DNA of 6,038 nucleotides from Kouleothrix aurantiaca (GCA_001399705.1 LJCR01000156.1:1-6038), one strand, 5' to 3'; shown: positions 1 through 5,292, counted from the stretch's first letter. The notes: generated by a model from the sequence alone, not told the origin. Numbers and translations are program-made.

Positions 1-2383
1 GCGTGTCAAGCAGGATGCGGCTGGGGCCGGGCCAGAGCTTCGCCACCAGCGCCACCTCCTCGGGCACGGTTTCGAGCGCCACGGCGCGGCTGCCAAATGC
101 GCTGCAGCCGAGCATAAGCGCTTCATCGGCTGGCGCTGGCGTGGGGCGGCCCAGTAGCTGCCACGCTGAAAGTGACGGCGCAAGCTGAAGAATCGCCTGC
201 TCGGCCAGCCAGGCATCGCCCCTGCGCAGCGCCGGCCATGGCAGATGATGCAGCGCGCCGGCCGGAACAATCAGCAGGTGATGATCGGGGTGCAGGCGCG
301 CACGCACCGCCGGCGGGAGCAACTGCTCGGCCAGCGCGCGCGGCTGGCTCCAGGAAGCGGGCTTAGGCTGGCTTGGCGTGCTGCCCCGGTAGGTAAGGCG
401 GCGATATTCTGGCAAGCTAGCGCGCTTGATCAGCTGTGTCAGCGCATCACCCGCCTGAATCGAGTGCTGCCACAGCTCGCCGGGTGTCAAGACTTCCAGC
501 AGCAGTGTGCTGGCGCGCTCAGTGTAGCATAGCGCCGTCCAGTCGTTCCCATACGCCGCCACAAGGGCATCGCGCGCGCGTGCGAGGTCGAAGCTGGGCG
601 CAGCGTGGATGATGCCGTCGGCGGGCGCGTTCCGGTGCCGCGCGTGCAGCAGCAGCTCGCCATAGTCGGCCAGCGCCCGATCGAGCTGCAGGTTCGCGGC
701 CGGGTCGCCGTCGTCGGCGGCGGGCATGAGCGCGGTGATGGTGGCGCGCAGCGCGTCGTGGCGCGCCTGGTCGGGCGGGGAAAGCGCGGCGCGCTCGGAT
801 GCGAGCAGGCGGCGCAGCACCAGCGCGCGCTGGTTTTCGGCAATCGCCAGCACGGTTTCCGGCGCGTTTGCGGCAGCCGCCAGCCCAAGCGCCTCGGCGT
901 GCAGATCGCTGGCCAGCTGGTAAACGCTGCTTGAAATCGCCTCGGTTGCCAGCCGCTCGCGCAGGGTGGCAATCGTGCTGAGCGCGGCCTGATACCGATC
1001 CAGCGCTTCGGCCTGGTCGCCGCGCGCCGCCGCACAGCGCGCCAGCCCGCCAAGCGCGCGCCAGCGGTGGTGCGGGTGCTGGGCGAGCGCAGGTTCGGCT
1101 TCGCGGAAAAGCGCCTGGGCCGTGGCGATGTCGCCGTGGTCGAGCGCGTGCTGGCCCTGCTCGATCGCGCAGTCGGCGGCGCCCAGCATGTTTTGCGCTG
1201 CCACGAATGCGTGCCTGGCCTGGGCGTATTTCTGCGTGCTGGCGGCGTACTCGCCGGTTGCGGCCAGCAGGTTCGCTTGTTCTTGCCAGATCGGCGCCAG
1301 TTCCTTATAAAAGCCCAGCGCCTGCGCGCGCGCCTCGCAGTCGGTCAGCAGCGCGCCGGCCTCGGCAAAGCGCTTCTGGGTGCGGTAGACGGTGGCGCGG
1401 TTGCGGCGCGCGATGATTGCCGAGCCTTCAACGCCACTGGCCAGATATGTTGTTTCGCCACGCAGATAGTAGGCCAGCGCAGCTTCCCACTGGCCGGTGA
1501 AGAAAGACAGATTGCCCAGTTCGATCTGGATTCTGGCGCTATCCAGGGCGCGGCCAAGGTGCTGAAACTGTTCGAGCGCCTCGAGCAAGGCGGGCAGCGC
1601 CTCGTGATACAGGCCGCGGCGCATCAGCGCGGTGGCGCAATGGCCAAGGCTGAGCGCTGCGCGAGATTGCAGCCCGAGACTCTGAAACGTGCGGCCCGCC
1701 TGCGCGAACCCGCGCTGCGCCAGCTCCAGGCGCTCGGCCTGCAAATCGCTCCAGGCCCGCTCGAACTGGCATTTGGCGCGTTCGGGCGGGCTGTGCAGCG
1801 CGGCCGCAAGGTCGCTGGAGCGGCGTAGCAAAGACTGGGCGCGCGCATGGTCATTCTGCTCTTGCGCGGCAAAGGCGCGCACCCGCAGCCAGCGCACCAT
1901 GTCCATGCCGTGCGCCGCCATGATCGCGGGCTCAATAGCGTCGAGCAGGGCAGCGGCTTCGCGCGCATTGCCAAGAATGTTGAAAATGATGGCCTGGTAG
2001 AGCTGGGCGCGATTGGCTTCGGCGGGGGCACCAGCAGCGGCCAATTCTTGCGACAGCGCCCCCAGCCGGGGCTGGAGATCGGTGTAGTTGGCTTGAAAAA
2101 GATCTATCACCAGCAGGGCCAGGCGGCAGCGCAGCTCGGCGGCGCGATCGGGCTGTGCCGCCAGAAGCTCGTGCGCGGCGTTCAGCTGCGCGCGCGCCTC
2201 GTCGAAATGCTCCCAGCACAGCCATGCCCAACCGAGCGTATACGCCGCCAAAGCCGCGTCGGGGGTGCCGGCGCCCAGCGCCAGCGCCCGCTCGGCCAGC
2301 CGCACGGCGCGGCGCGGATCACGCTCGGCGAGCGCCTGGATGCGCGCATATCGCGATCTTGCGTCTGTTGAATGCACTGGCAT
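1..2383 (-). CDS. TPR-repeat CHAT-domain protein, putative caspase-like peptidase (3' end outside window)
   Basis: An uninterrupted frame of 794 codons runs from the ATG at 2383 to the left edge, where the gene is cut. Residues about 40-500 are alpha-helical and Ala/Leu-rich with repeated TPR-like signatures, for example around 50-75 (LGWAWLCWEHFDEARAQLN), 285-310 (ELGNLSFFTGQWEAALAYY) and 445-470 (ARGDQAEALDRYQAAL). The helix VLAIAENQRALVLRRLL (511-527) is typical of the TPR-to-CHAT junction. Residues 610-794 match the first half of a CHAT domain: LLIVPAGALHHLPWPALR (703-720), LAPSLSAWQLL (734-744), then an ALMLG strand and the ETVPEEVALVAKLW helix. The family's catalytic His and Cys should follow beyond the edge, so peptidase activity cannot be confirmed. 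TPRs usually bind partner proteins. There is no signal peptide or membrane segment, so it is probably cytoplasmic. It is divergent from the sigma factor operon. Domain call is firm; target is unknown. Confidence 0.9.
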   Translation of the reverse strand, partial: MPVHSTDARSRYARIQALAERDPRRAVRLAERALALGAGTPDAALAAYTLGWAWLCWEHFDEARAQLNAAHELLAAQPDRAAELRCRLALLVIDLFQANYTDLQPRLGALSQELAAAGAPAEANRAQLYQAIIFNILGNAREAAALLDAIEPAIMAAHGMDMVRWLRVRAFAAQEQNDHARAQSLLRRSSDLAAALHSPPERAKCQFERAWSDLQAERLELAQRGFAQAGRTFQSLGLQSRAALSLGHCATALMRRGLYHEALPALLEALEQFQHLGRALDSARIQIELGNLSFFTGQWEAALAYYLRGETTYLASGVEGSAIIARRNRATVYRTQKRFAEAGALLTDCEARAQALGFYKELAPIWQEQANLLAATGEYAASTQKYAQARHAFVAAQNMLGAADCAIEQGQHALDHGDIATAQALFREAEPALAQHPHHRWRALGGLARCAAARGDQAEALDRYQAALSTIATLRERLATEAISSSVYQLASDLHAEALGLAAAANAPETVLAIAENQRALVLRRLLASERAALSPPDQARHDALRATITALMPAADDGDPAANLQLDRALADYGELLLHARHRNAPADGIIHAAPSFDLARARDALVAAYGNDWTALCYTERASTLLLEVLTPGELWQHSIQAGDALTQLIKRASLPEYRRLTYRGSTPSQPKPASWSQPRALAEQLLPPAVRARLHPDHHLLIVPAGALHHLPWPALRRGDAWLAEQAILQLAPSLSAWQLLGRPTPAPADEALMLGCSAFGSRAVALETVPEEVALVAKLWPGPSRILLDT

Positions 2384-2400
2384 AGGCCCATATTGTACCA
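2384..2400 (-). promoter_or_regulatory. Extended -10 promoter giving a probably leaderless CHAT mRNA
   Basis: Read on the minus strand, TGGTACAAT (2400 to 2392) fits an extended -10 box (TGnTAnAAT). Only eight bases separate it from the ATG at 2383, so transcription should begin at or within a few bases of the start codon. No Shine-Dalgarno sequence lies before the ATG, which fits a leaderless message. No good -35 hexamer is seen at 16-19 bp spacing. A further ATG at 2391 is in another frame and does not open the long CDS. Confidence 0.55.
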
Positions 2401-2429
2401 CGCAGGTAGCGCATCAGGGTGAAGAATGC

Positions 2430-2459
2430 TCAACTGTTGGGCCTAAAATGAACGGTTGA
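2430..2459. promoter_or_regulatory. Inverted repeat in the divergent promoter region, candidate operator
   Basis: TCAACTGTT (2430-2438) and AACGGTTGA (2451-2459) are inverted copies matching at 8 of 9 positions, with a 12-base spacer. Their centres are 21 bp apart, two helical turns, as expected for a dimeric regulator binding one face of DNA. The right arm covers the first four bases of the -35 hexamer (2456-2461) of the sigma factor 1 promoter. The left arm lies about 47 bases upstream of the CHAT start codon, so one protein here could affect both divergent genes. Binding is inferred, not shown. Confidence 0.4.
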
Positions 2460-2485
2460 CGGAAAATGCGGCACTGTGGTACCAT
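2456..2485 (+). promoter_or_regulatory. Sigma70-type promoter of the sigma factor 1 operon
   Basis: TTGACG (2456-2461) is a near-consensus -35 box. TGGTACCAT (2477-2485) is an extended -10 box after an 18-base spacer. Transcription would start near 2491-2493, giving a leader of about 27 bases. The TTG of this -35 box is in frame with the sigma factor gene, which makes the open frame look longer than the gene probably is. Confidence 0.6.
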
Positions 2486-2509
2486 TTCCCGCACCACTCT
2501 TGCGGGAAA
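2485..2509. promoter_or_regulatory. Perfect 8-bp inverted repeat over the start site, candidate operator
   Basis: TTTCCCGC (2485-2492) and GCGGGAAA (2502-2509) are perfect inverted arms separated by nine bases. The dyad begins at the last base of the -10 box, spans the predicted transcription start and runs into the ribosome binding site. This is a classic repressor position. If transcription starts further upstream than predicted, it could instead fold as an RNA hairpin hiding the ribosome binding site. Confidence 0.45.
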
Positions 2510-2513
2510 GGGA
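2507..2513 (+). promoter_or_regulatory. Ribosome binding site supporting the GTG start at 2519
   Basis: AAAGGGA (2507-2513) lies five bases before the GTG at 2519. This purine-rich match, together with the promoter just upstream, favours the GTG over the in-frame TTG at 2456. Confidence 0.5.
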
Positions 2514-2518
2514 CGCCT

Positions 2519-3286
2519 GTGCCCACAACCGAACGCGCCGACGTGCAGGCTGCGTGGCTCGCGATGTCGCGCCGCTACCGCTGGTCGCTCGTTTCTGACG
2601 AAGCGGCGCTGATCGAGCGTGCGTGGAGCGAGTGCCAGCAGCTGAGCAGGGCGGGCAAGCCGGCCGCGCCACGACTTGGCGTCTGGCGGGTGTATGGCGC
2701 GCTGATGTACGAGCGCCTCCGCCAGCGCGACGACCAGGCCGCGCAAGAGCTGTGGCCACTGTTCTCTTTTATGGCAATGCGGCAGGGCAAACAGCGCGAG
2801 GAAGCGCAGGATCTGGCGCAAGAAGCGGTGCTGCGCGTGCTCACCAAACTGTCGTCGCTCAAGTCGCCCGCCAGCTTTTTAACCTGGGCGCTGCGTGTTC
2901 TCGGCACCGTGCGGCGCGAGCTTGAGGCTGCTGAGGCGAATGAATCAAAGCATGATTCTGCCGATGAGCACAAACAAGCCGACGAGCACGATTATGCGCA
3001 GCAGGTTGAGCAGCAGCTCGCGCTTGACGACATGATCGCCCAGCTGCGCGCCCGCCTGCCCGGTGAATTTGAACGAAGCGTGCTCATACGCACGTTTATA
3101 GATGGCGACAAACCACGCGATATTGCGGCTGATTTAGGAATTCCGATGGCACGCGTGCGGGTGGTCAAGTCGCGCGTGCTTCAGCGATTGCGTGATAACC
3201 CGGCTTTTATGGCGTGGCTGCGCAACCTTAGTGGCGAATCAGCGCGTGCCATGGGCAACACAGGAGCATCCGACCATGACGAATAA
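2519..3286 (+). CDS. ECF-like sigma-70 family RNA polymerase sigma factor with N-terminal extension (sigma factor 1)
   Basis: From the GTG at 2519 this encodes 255 residues. Region 2 spans about 93-138: EEAQDLAQEAVLRVLTKL matches the conserved region 2 helix, and SPASFLTWALRVLGTVRREL matches the -10-recognising helix. Region 4 spans about 177-226, with helix-turn-helix DIAADLGIPMARVRVVKSRV, which should read the -35 element. Ahead of region 2 are about 92 extra residues that ordinary ECF sigma factors lack; they contain many aromatic residues (RYRWSL, VWRVYGALMYERL). The linker 138-167 is acidic and His-rich with a repeated ADEH. After region 4 is a tail, DNPAFMAWLRNLSG. The last 11 bases overlap the zinc-finger gene, implying coupled translation with a probable regulator. 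An in-frame TTG at 2456 would add 21 residues but coincides with the -35 box. Family call is firm; target promoters are unknown. Confidence 0.88.
   Translation: MPTTERADVQAAWLAMSRRYRWSLVSDEAALIERAWSECQQLSRAGKPAAPRLGVWRVYGALMYERLRQRDDQAAQELWPLFSFMAMRQGKQREEAQDLAQEAVLRVLTKLSSLKSPASFLTWALRVLGTVRRELEAAEANESKHDSADEHKQADEHDYAQQVEQQLALDDMIAQLRARLPGEFERSVLIRTFIDGDKPRDIAADLGIPMARVRVVKSRVLQRLRDNPAFMAWLRNLSGESARAMGNTGASDHDE
3262..3266 (+). promoter_or_regulatory. Ribosome binding site of zinc-finger protein 1
   Basis: AGGAG lies inside the 3' end of the sigma factor 1 gene, nine bases before the ATG at 3276. It fixes this ATG as the start rather than the GTG 28 codons upstream (3192), and supports co-translation of the pair. 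Confidence 0.65.
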
Positions 3287-3947
3287 GCCCGATCCAAACG
3301 CTGCCGCCGCGCCCCTTCTTCGCGCGCTTGAAGCGCCCGACCCGCTGACATGCGAAGCGGCGCGCGCCCAGATCGATGCGTTCGTCGAAGCAGAAGCCGC
3401 TGGCCAGGATGTCGATGCCGACCCCGCTTTCGCCGATCTTCTGCAGCACCTTGATCATTGTGCCGAGTGCACAACCCTGTACGAGGAGCTGGCGGCCGAC
3501 CTTGATGCAGCGCTGAACCCGGCAGAGCAGCCAGCGCTTTCGCCCGCTCCAACATTTTTCAAGCCCGCCCGCCAAAGCTCAAACGTGATCGTAACAGTGA
3601 TTGGCGCGCTGCGGCAGGCATTCGCTGTGCAGCTGCGTTTGCAGTTGCCCATGGCGGGTGCGCTGAGCGGCGGGGCCGCGGCAAACCTTTTCGCCGATAC
3701 GCTGCCCGAAGTCGCCGGCGCGCCGCTGCTGGCCGTGTCGCTGGTGCCAGGCCAGGCCGGCGAAGCACCCGATGTGCTGGTGGCGGTGCAGAGCGCCGCG
3801 AGCGACCAGCACTGGGAGATATTGCTCGCCACGGCTGAGAGCAGCCACGAGGCCACCACCGACGCGCAGGGCATTGCGCGCTTTGTCGGCGTGCCTCTCG
3901 CCGACGGCGAACAGATCGAACTGAGTGCTCGCGCACTTCCTACGTGA
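3276..3947 (+). CDS. Soluble ZAS-type zinc-finger protein, probable anti-sigma factor (zinc-finger protein 1)
   Basis: The product has 223 residues. C26 and the motif HLDHCAEC (H58, C62, C65) form the C...HxxxCxxC pattern of zinc-binding anti-sigma domains, which typically bind and hold an ECF sigma factor. There is no hydrophobic stretch long enough for a membrane segment, unlike many anti-sigma factors, so it should be cytoplasmic. Residues 80-100 are a Pro/Ala-rich linker. The C-terminal part (about 150-223) looks beta-rich and contains TTDAQGIARFVGVPL, a D-A-x-G-x-A-x-F-x-x-V-P pattern seen in small beta-sandwich domains; a comparable DAEG sequence occurs in zinc-finger protein 2. The gene overlaps sigma factor 1 by 11 bases, the usual layout of a sigma/anti-sigma pair. 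It could instead be a co-activator or redox sensor using the same zinc site. The anti-sigma role is inferred from motif and position. Confidence 0.75.
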   Translation: MTNKPDPNAAAAPLLRALEAPDPLTCEAARAQIDAFVEAEAAGQDVDADPAFADLLQHLDHCAECTTLYEELAADLDAALNPAEQPALSPAPTFFKPARQSSNVIVTVIGALRQAFAVQLRLQLPMAGALSGGAAANLFADTLPEVAGAPLLAVSLVPGQAGEAPDVLVAVQSAASDQHWEILLATAESSHEATTDAQGIARFVGVPLADGEQIELSARALPT

Positions 3948-3979
3948 GGTATTGGCACGAAATATAACAATTTTTGTAA

Positions 3980-3989
3980 GTTGTACAAC
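3980..3989. promoter_or_regulatory. 10-bp perfect palindrome, possible operator upstream of sigma factor 2
   Basis: GTTGTACAAC is its own reverse complement and sits 18 bases before the proposed -35 box at 4007. It directly follows a related TTGTAAG (3974-3980). The position suits an activator or repressor site, but short palindromes are common in AT-rich DNA. Confidence 0.25.
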
Positions 3990-4006
3990 ACAACGTGTAA
4001 GGATGC

Positions 4007-4035
4007 TTGTAATTAAGAAAATAATATGCGATACT
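4007..4035 (+). promoter_or_regulatory. Probable promoter of sigma factor 2
   Basis: TTGTAA (4007-4012) as -35 and TGCGATACT (4027-4035) as extended -10 are separated by 17 bases from hexamer to hexamer. Transcription would start near 4042, about 76 bases before the ATG. A second, weaker -10-like word, TATATAAG (4056-4063), lies downstream without a matching -35. The sequence TGCGATACTAAA here recurs with one change at 4991. Confidence 0.4.
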
Positions 4036-4062
4036 AAAAAGACCCTAATATTGCATATATAA

Positions 4063-4080
4063 GTGGGGCAGGTGTGGGGC
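4063..4080. repeat. Two direct GTGGGGC repeats 11 bp apart
   Basis: GTGGGGC occurs at 4063-4069 and 4074-4080. The repeat period of 11 bp is one helical turn, so both copies face the same side of DNA. The run from 4065 to 4082 contains four G tracts (4, 2, 4 and 2 Gs). The repeats lie in the predicted leader of sigma factor 2, between promoter and ribosome binding site. Confidence 0.4.
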
Positions 4081-4085
4081 GGTTT

Positions 4086-4103
4086 AGCTTCTGTTCTGAA
4101 GCT
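4086..4103 (+). promoter_or_regulatory. Small hairpin just before the sigma factor 2 ribosome binding site
   Basis: AGCTTC (4086-4091) and GAAGCT (4098-4103) are perfect complementary arms around the six-base loop TGTTCT. The 3' arm ends one base before the AGGTGA ribosome binding site. It could modulate ribosome access in RNA or be an operator in DNA. A six-pair stem may also arise by chance. Confidence 0.35.
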
Positions 4104-4104
4104 C

Positions 4105-4110
4105 AGGTGA
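4105..4110 (+). promoter_or_regulatory. Ribosome binding site of sigma factor 2
   Basis: AGGTGA lies seven bases before the ATG at 4118, an ideal spacing, and decides this start. Confidence 0.7.
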
Positions 4111-4117
4111 CACGATT

Positions 4118-4927
4118 ATGCTGCACGACGCCGAGAAGCATCGAGCCTGCCGGGTTATTGTCGATTCGCTCAATGCAACGCATAGCTGGAACCTATCGGC
4201 ACATACGCTCCAGAACTATTACGAGTTCGCAATCGCGTCTCTGGAGCGCGAGCCAGATTTGGCAGGACACCTGCTGCAAATGCGCGTGCAGAACTACCAT
4301 GCCGATCACCAGCAGGTTGAGGCGATTTGCGACTCGAACCACGCCCGGCACACATGGGTGATGCTTGAGTTGCATGGAACGATAACCCGCATTCTTGCGA
4401 GCAAATTCACAAGCCCCTACCGCCCCGACGACGGTCAGGCAGGCTTGGAAGATCTGGCGCAGACTGCGATCATTACTATCTGGCAGAAGATCGATACATT
4501 TGCCTATAAAAGCCGCCTGAATACCTGGGTATATACGATTGCCGTCCGCCAAATGCAGCAGGTGGCAAAGATGAGCAATACCCAGAAGCGCGCGCTTGGC
4601 AGCGAGGCTTACTCGCTCGAAGAGCATATCGAGGCTGGTGCGCCCGCGCCCGAAGCACCCGAAAGCGCCCCTGATATCTATGTTCTCGACGAGCAATTGC
4701 GCGCGTTGATCGAGCGCGTTCTGATCGAGCAGCCCGATAAGCGCCTGATAACTGTGTTTTCGCTCAGCCATAACGAACAGCTCACTCTGCGCGCGATCGG
4801 CGAAAAACTCGAGCTAAGCCCGTCCCGTGTTTACGGTATGCTGCAACAAGCTATCAAAATACTTCAACAGGATAAATCGGTGCGCGCCTGGTTCGGTAAG
4901 GACGACGATACGCTTCATCCTTCATAA
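4118..4927 (+). CDS. ECF-like sigma-70 family RNA polymerase sigma factor with N-terminal extension (sigma factor 2)
   Basis: The product has 269 residues. Region 2 is at about 109-155: GLEDLAQTAIITIWQKIDTF followed by SRLNTWVYTIAVRQM, the helices that bind core polymerase and the -10 element. Region 4 is at about 193-250 with helix-turn-helix LTLRAIGEKLELSPSRVYG (222-240). An acidic, Pro/Ala-rich linker (168-186) joins them. Residues 1-108 form an extension that resembles the one in sigma factor 1: a W-[SN]-L segment (HSWNLS, 22-27), then a Tyr/His-rich stretch (VQNYHADHQQVEAI) and a Trp-containing helix. The tail QDKSVRAWFG also matches sigma factor 1 in position and pattern, so the two are probably paralogues. 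It has its own promoter and strong ribosome binding site and ends in an intrinsic terminator, so it seems to be a single-gene unit. Its likely regulator is one of the flanking zinc-finger proteins. Confidence 0.87.
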   Translation: MLHDAEKHRACRVIVDSLNATHSWNLSAHTLQNYYEFAIASLEREPDLAGHLLQMRVQNYHADHQQVEAICDSNHARHTWVMLELHGTITRILASKFTSPYRPDDGQAGLEDLAQTAIITIWQKIDTFAYKSRLNTWVYTIAVRQMQQVAKMSNTQKRALGSEAYSLEEHIEAGAPAPEAPESAPDIYVLDEQLRALIERVLIEQPDKRLITVFSLSHNEQLTLRAIGEKLELSPSRVYGMLQQAIKILQQDKSVRAWFGKDDDTLHPS

Positions 4928-4954
4928 CGGCGCGATCCTGCGATTTGTATAGTT

Positions 4955-4987
4955 CAGGCTGAGCACAGCGCTCGGCCTGCTTTTATT
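4955..4987 (+). terminator. Intrinsic terminator of sigma factor 2
   Basis: CAGGCTGAGC (4955-4964) and GCTCGGCCTG (4970-4979) pair over ten positions with a single G-U wobble around the loop ACAGC. TTTTATT (4981-4987) follows. It starts 27 bases after the sigma factor 2 stop codon and should separate that gene from zinc-finger gene 2. Confidence 0.85.
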
Positions 4988-5177
4988 ATGTGCGATAGTA
5001 AATATTTTGCGGCCCCGCTTTTGCCACGCGCGGATGCATAGCAATGTGCCTCGCAAGTGCCGATTTCGTGGTGTACAATCGTACTGCAACGCATTAAAGC
5101 GCCGCAACATAAATAAAATTCACAACCTTCGTATAATCGAATCGCAGCTTCGCCACGCTGCTCTGTTCTAAACAAAA
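4988..5177. other. Non-coding stretch after the terminator; scattered promoter-like words only
   Basis: No convincing gene is seen on either strand. It contains TGCGATAGTAAA (4991-5002), a near copy of the -10 region upstream of sigma factor 2; a perfect TATAAT (5132-5137) without a recognisable -35; and a five-pair hairpin GCAGC/GCTGC (5144-5148 and 5157-5161) just after it. A short unannotated RNA is possible but not supported by a terminator in the right place. Confidence 0.4.
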
Positions 5178-5196
5178 GGCAGATTGACGATCTGCC
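5178..5196. promoter_or_regulatory. Perfect 7-bp dyad over a -35 box; operator or minus-strand terminator
   Basis: GGCAGAT (5178-5184) and ATCTGCC (5190-5196) are perfect inverted arms around TGACG. The dyad covers the whole -35 hexamer TTGACG (5184-5189), a position suited to repression. Read on the minus strand, the same stem is followed by TTTTGTTT, which resembles an intrinsic terminator for any transcript coming from the right. The sequence alone does not decide between the two. Confidence 0.5.
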
Positions 5197-5211
5197 AAAA
5201 TTTCTTAAAAT
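5184..5211 (+). promoter_or_regulatory. Probable promoter of zinc-finger gene 2
   Basis: TTGACG (5184-5189) and TAAAAT (5206-5211) are close to sigma70 consensus with a 16-base spacer. Transcription would begin near 5218, leaving a leader of about 150 bases before the ATG at 5370. Confidence 0.5.
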
Positions 5212-5252
5212 AAGTAAACAAGTGAGGAAAAAAAGCATCTAACAAAACAACG

Positions 5253-5292
5253 ACACTGAAACACCAATATCTGACGAGCATATTGGCAGTGT
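5253..5292 (+). promoter_or_regulatory. Bulged two-part hairpin in the putative leader of zinc-finger gene 2
   Basis: The inner stem CCAATAT (5264-5270) with ATATTGG (5280-5286) closes a nine-base loop. The outer stem ACACTG (5253-5258) with CAGTGT (5287-5292) stacks directly beneath it, with a five-base bulge AAACA (5259-5263) on the 5' side only. All 13 pairs are Watson-Crick. It does not match a riboswitch class that I recognise. It could be a protein-binding RNA element or a DNA operator. Confidence 0.5.

Larger units (their letters stand above)
3948..4117. other. AT-rich intergenic region between the two sigma modules
   Basis: This gap of 170 bases is much richer in A/T than the genes around it and contains no convincing gene or clear terminator. 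It holds the palindrome GTTGTACAAC (3980-3989), a likely promoter (4007-4035), two G-rich direct repeats (4063-4080), a small hairpin (4086-4103) and the ribosome binding site of sigma factor 2. TTGTAA-type words recur at 3974, 3981 and 4007. Confidence 0.6.

Noticed and set aside
487..1053. Minus-strand open frame of 188 codons within the CHAT gene
   Set aside because: It is in a different frame of the same strand, with an Arg/Pro/Cys-rich composition typical of frame shadows.
1067..1828. Plus-strand open frame of 253 codons opposite the CHAT gene
   Set aside because: It lies antisense to a continuous 794-codon frame with clear TPR and CHAT signatures. Long antisense frames are expected in such GC-rich DNA; no ribosome binding site or recognisable domain was seen.
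1847..2371. Plus-strand open frame of 174 codons opposite the N-terminal TPR part
   Set aside because: Antisense shadow of the CHAT gene; low-complexity Gly/Arg/Gln composition and no domain.
2456..2518. TTG start adding 21 residues to sigma factor 1
   Set aside because: The TTG is part of a near-consensus -35 box, and the predicted transcript begins downstream of it. The GTG at 2519 has a ribosome binding site.
3192..3275. GTG start 28 codons upstream for zinc-finger protein 1
   Set aside because: It would lie deep inside sigma factor 1, while the ATG at 3276 has AGGAG at good spacing and gives the normal N-terminus for this type of protein.
4193..4771. Minus-strand open frame of 192 codons opposite sigma factor 2
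   Set aside because: Fully antisense to a gene with clear sigma regions 2 and 4.
5222..5242. Six-codon GTG leader peptide (GTG AGG AAA AAA AGC ATC TAA)
   Set aside because: No ribosome binding site, too short to judge, and no attenuator-like run of one regulatory amino acid codon beyond two lysines.
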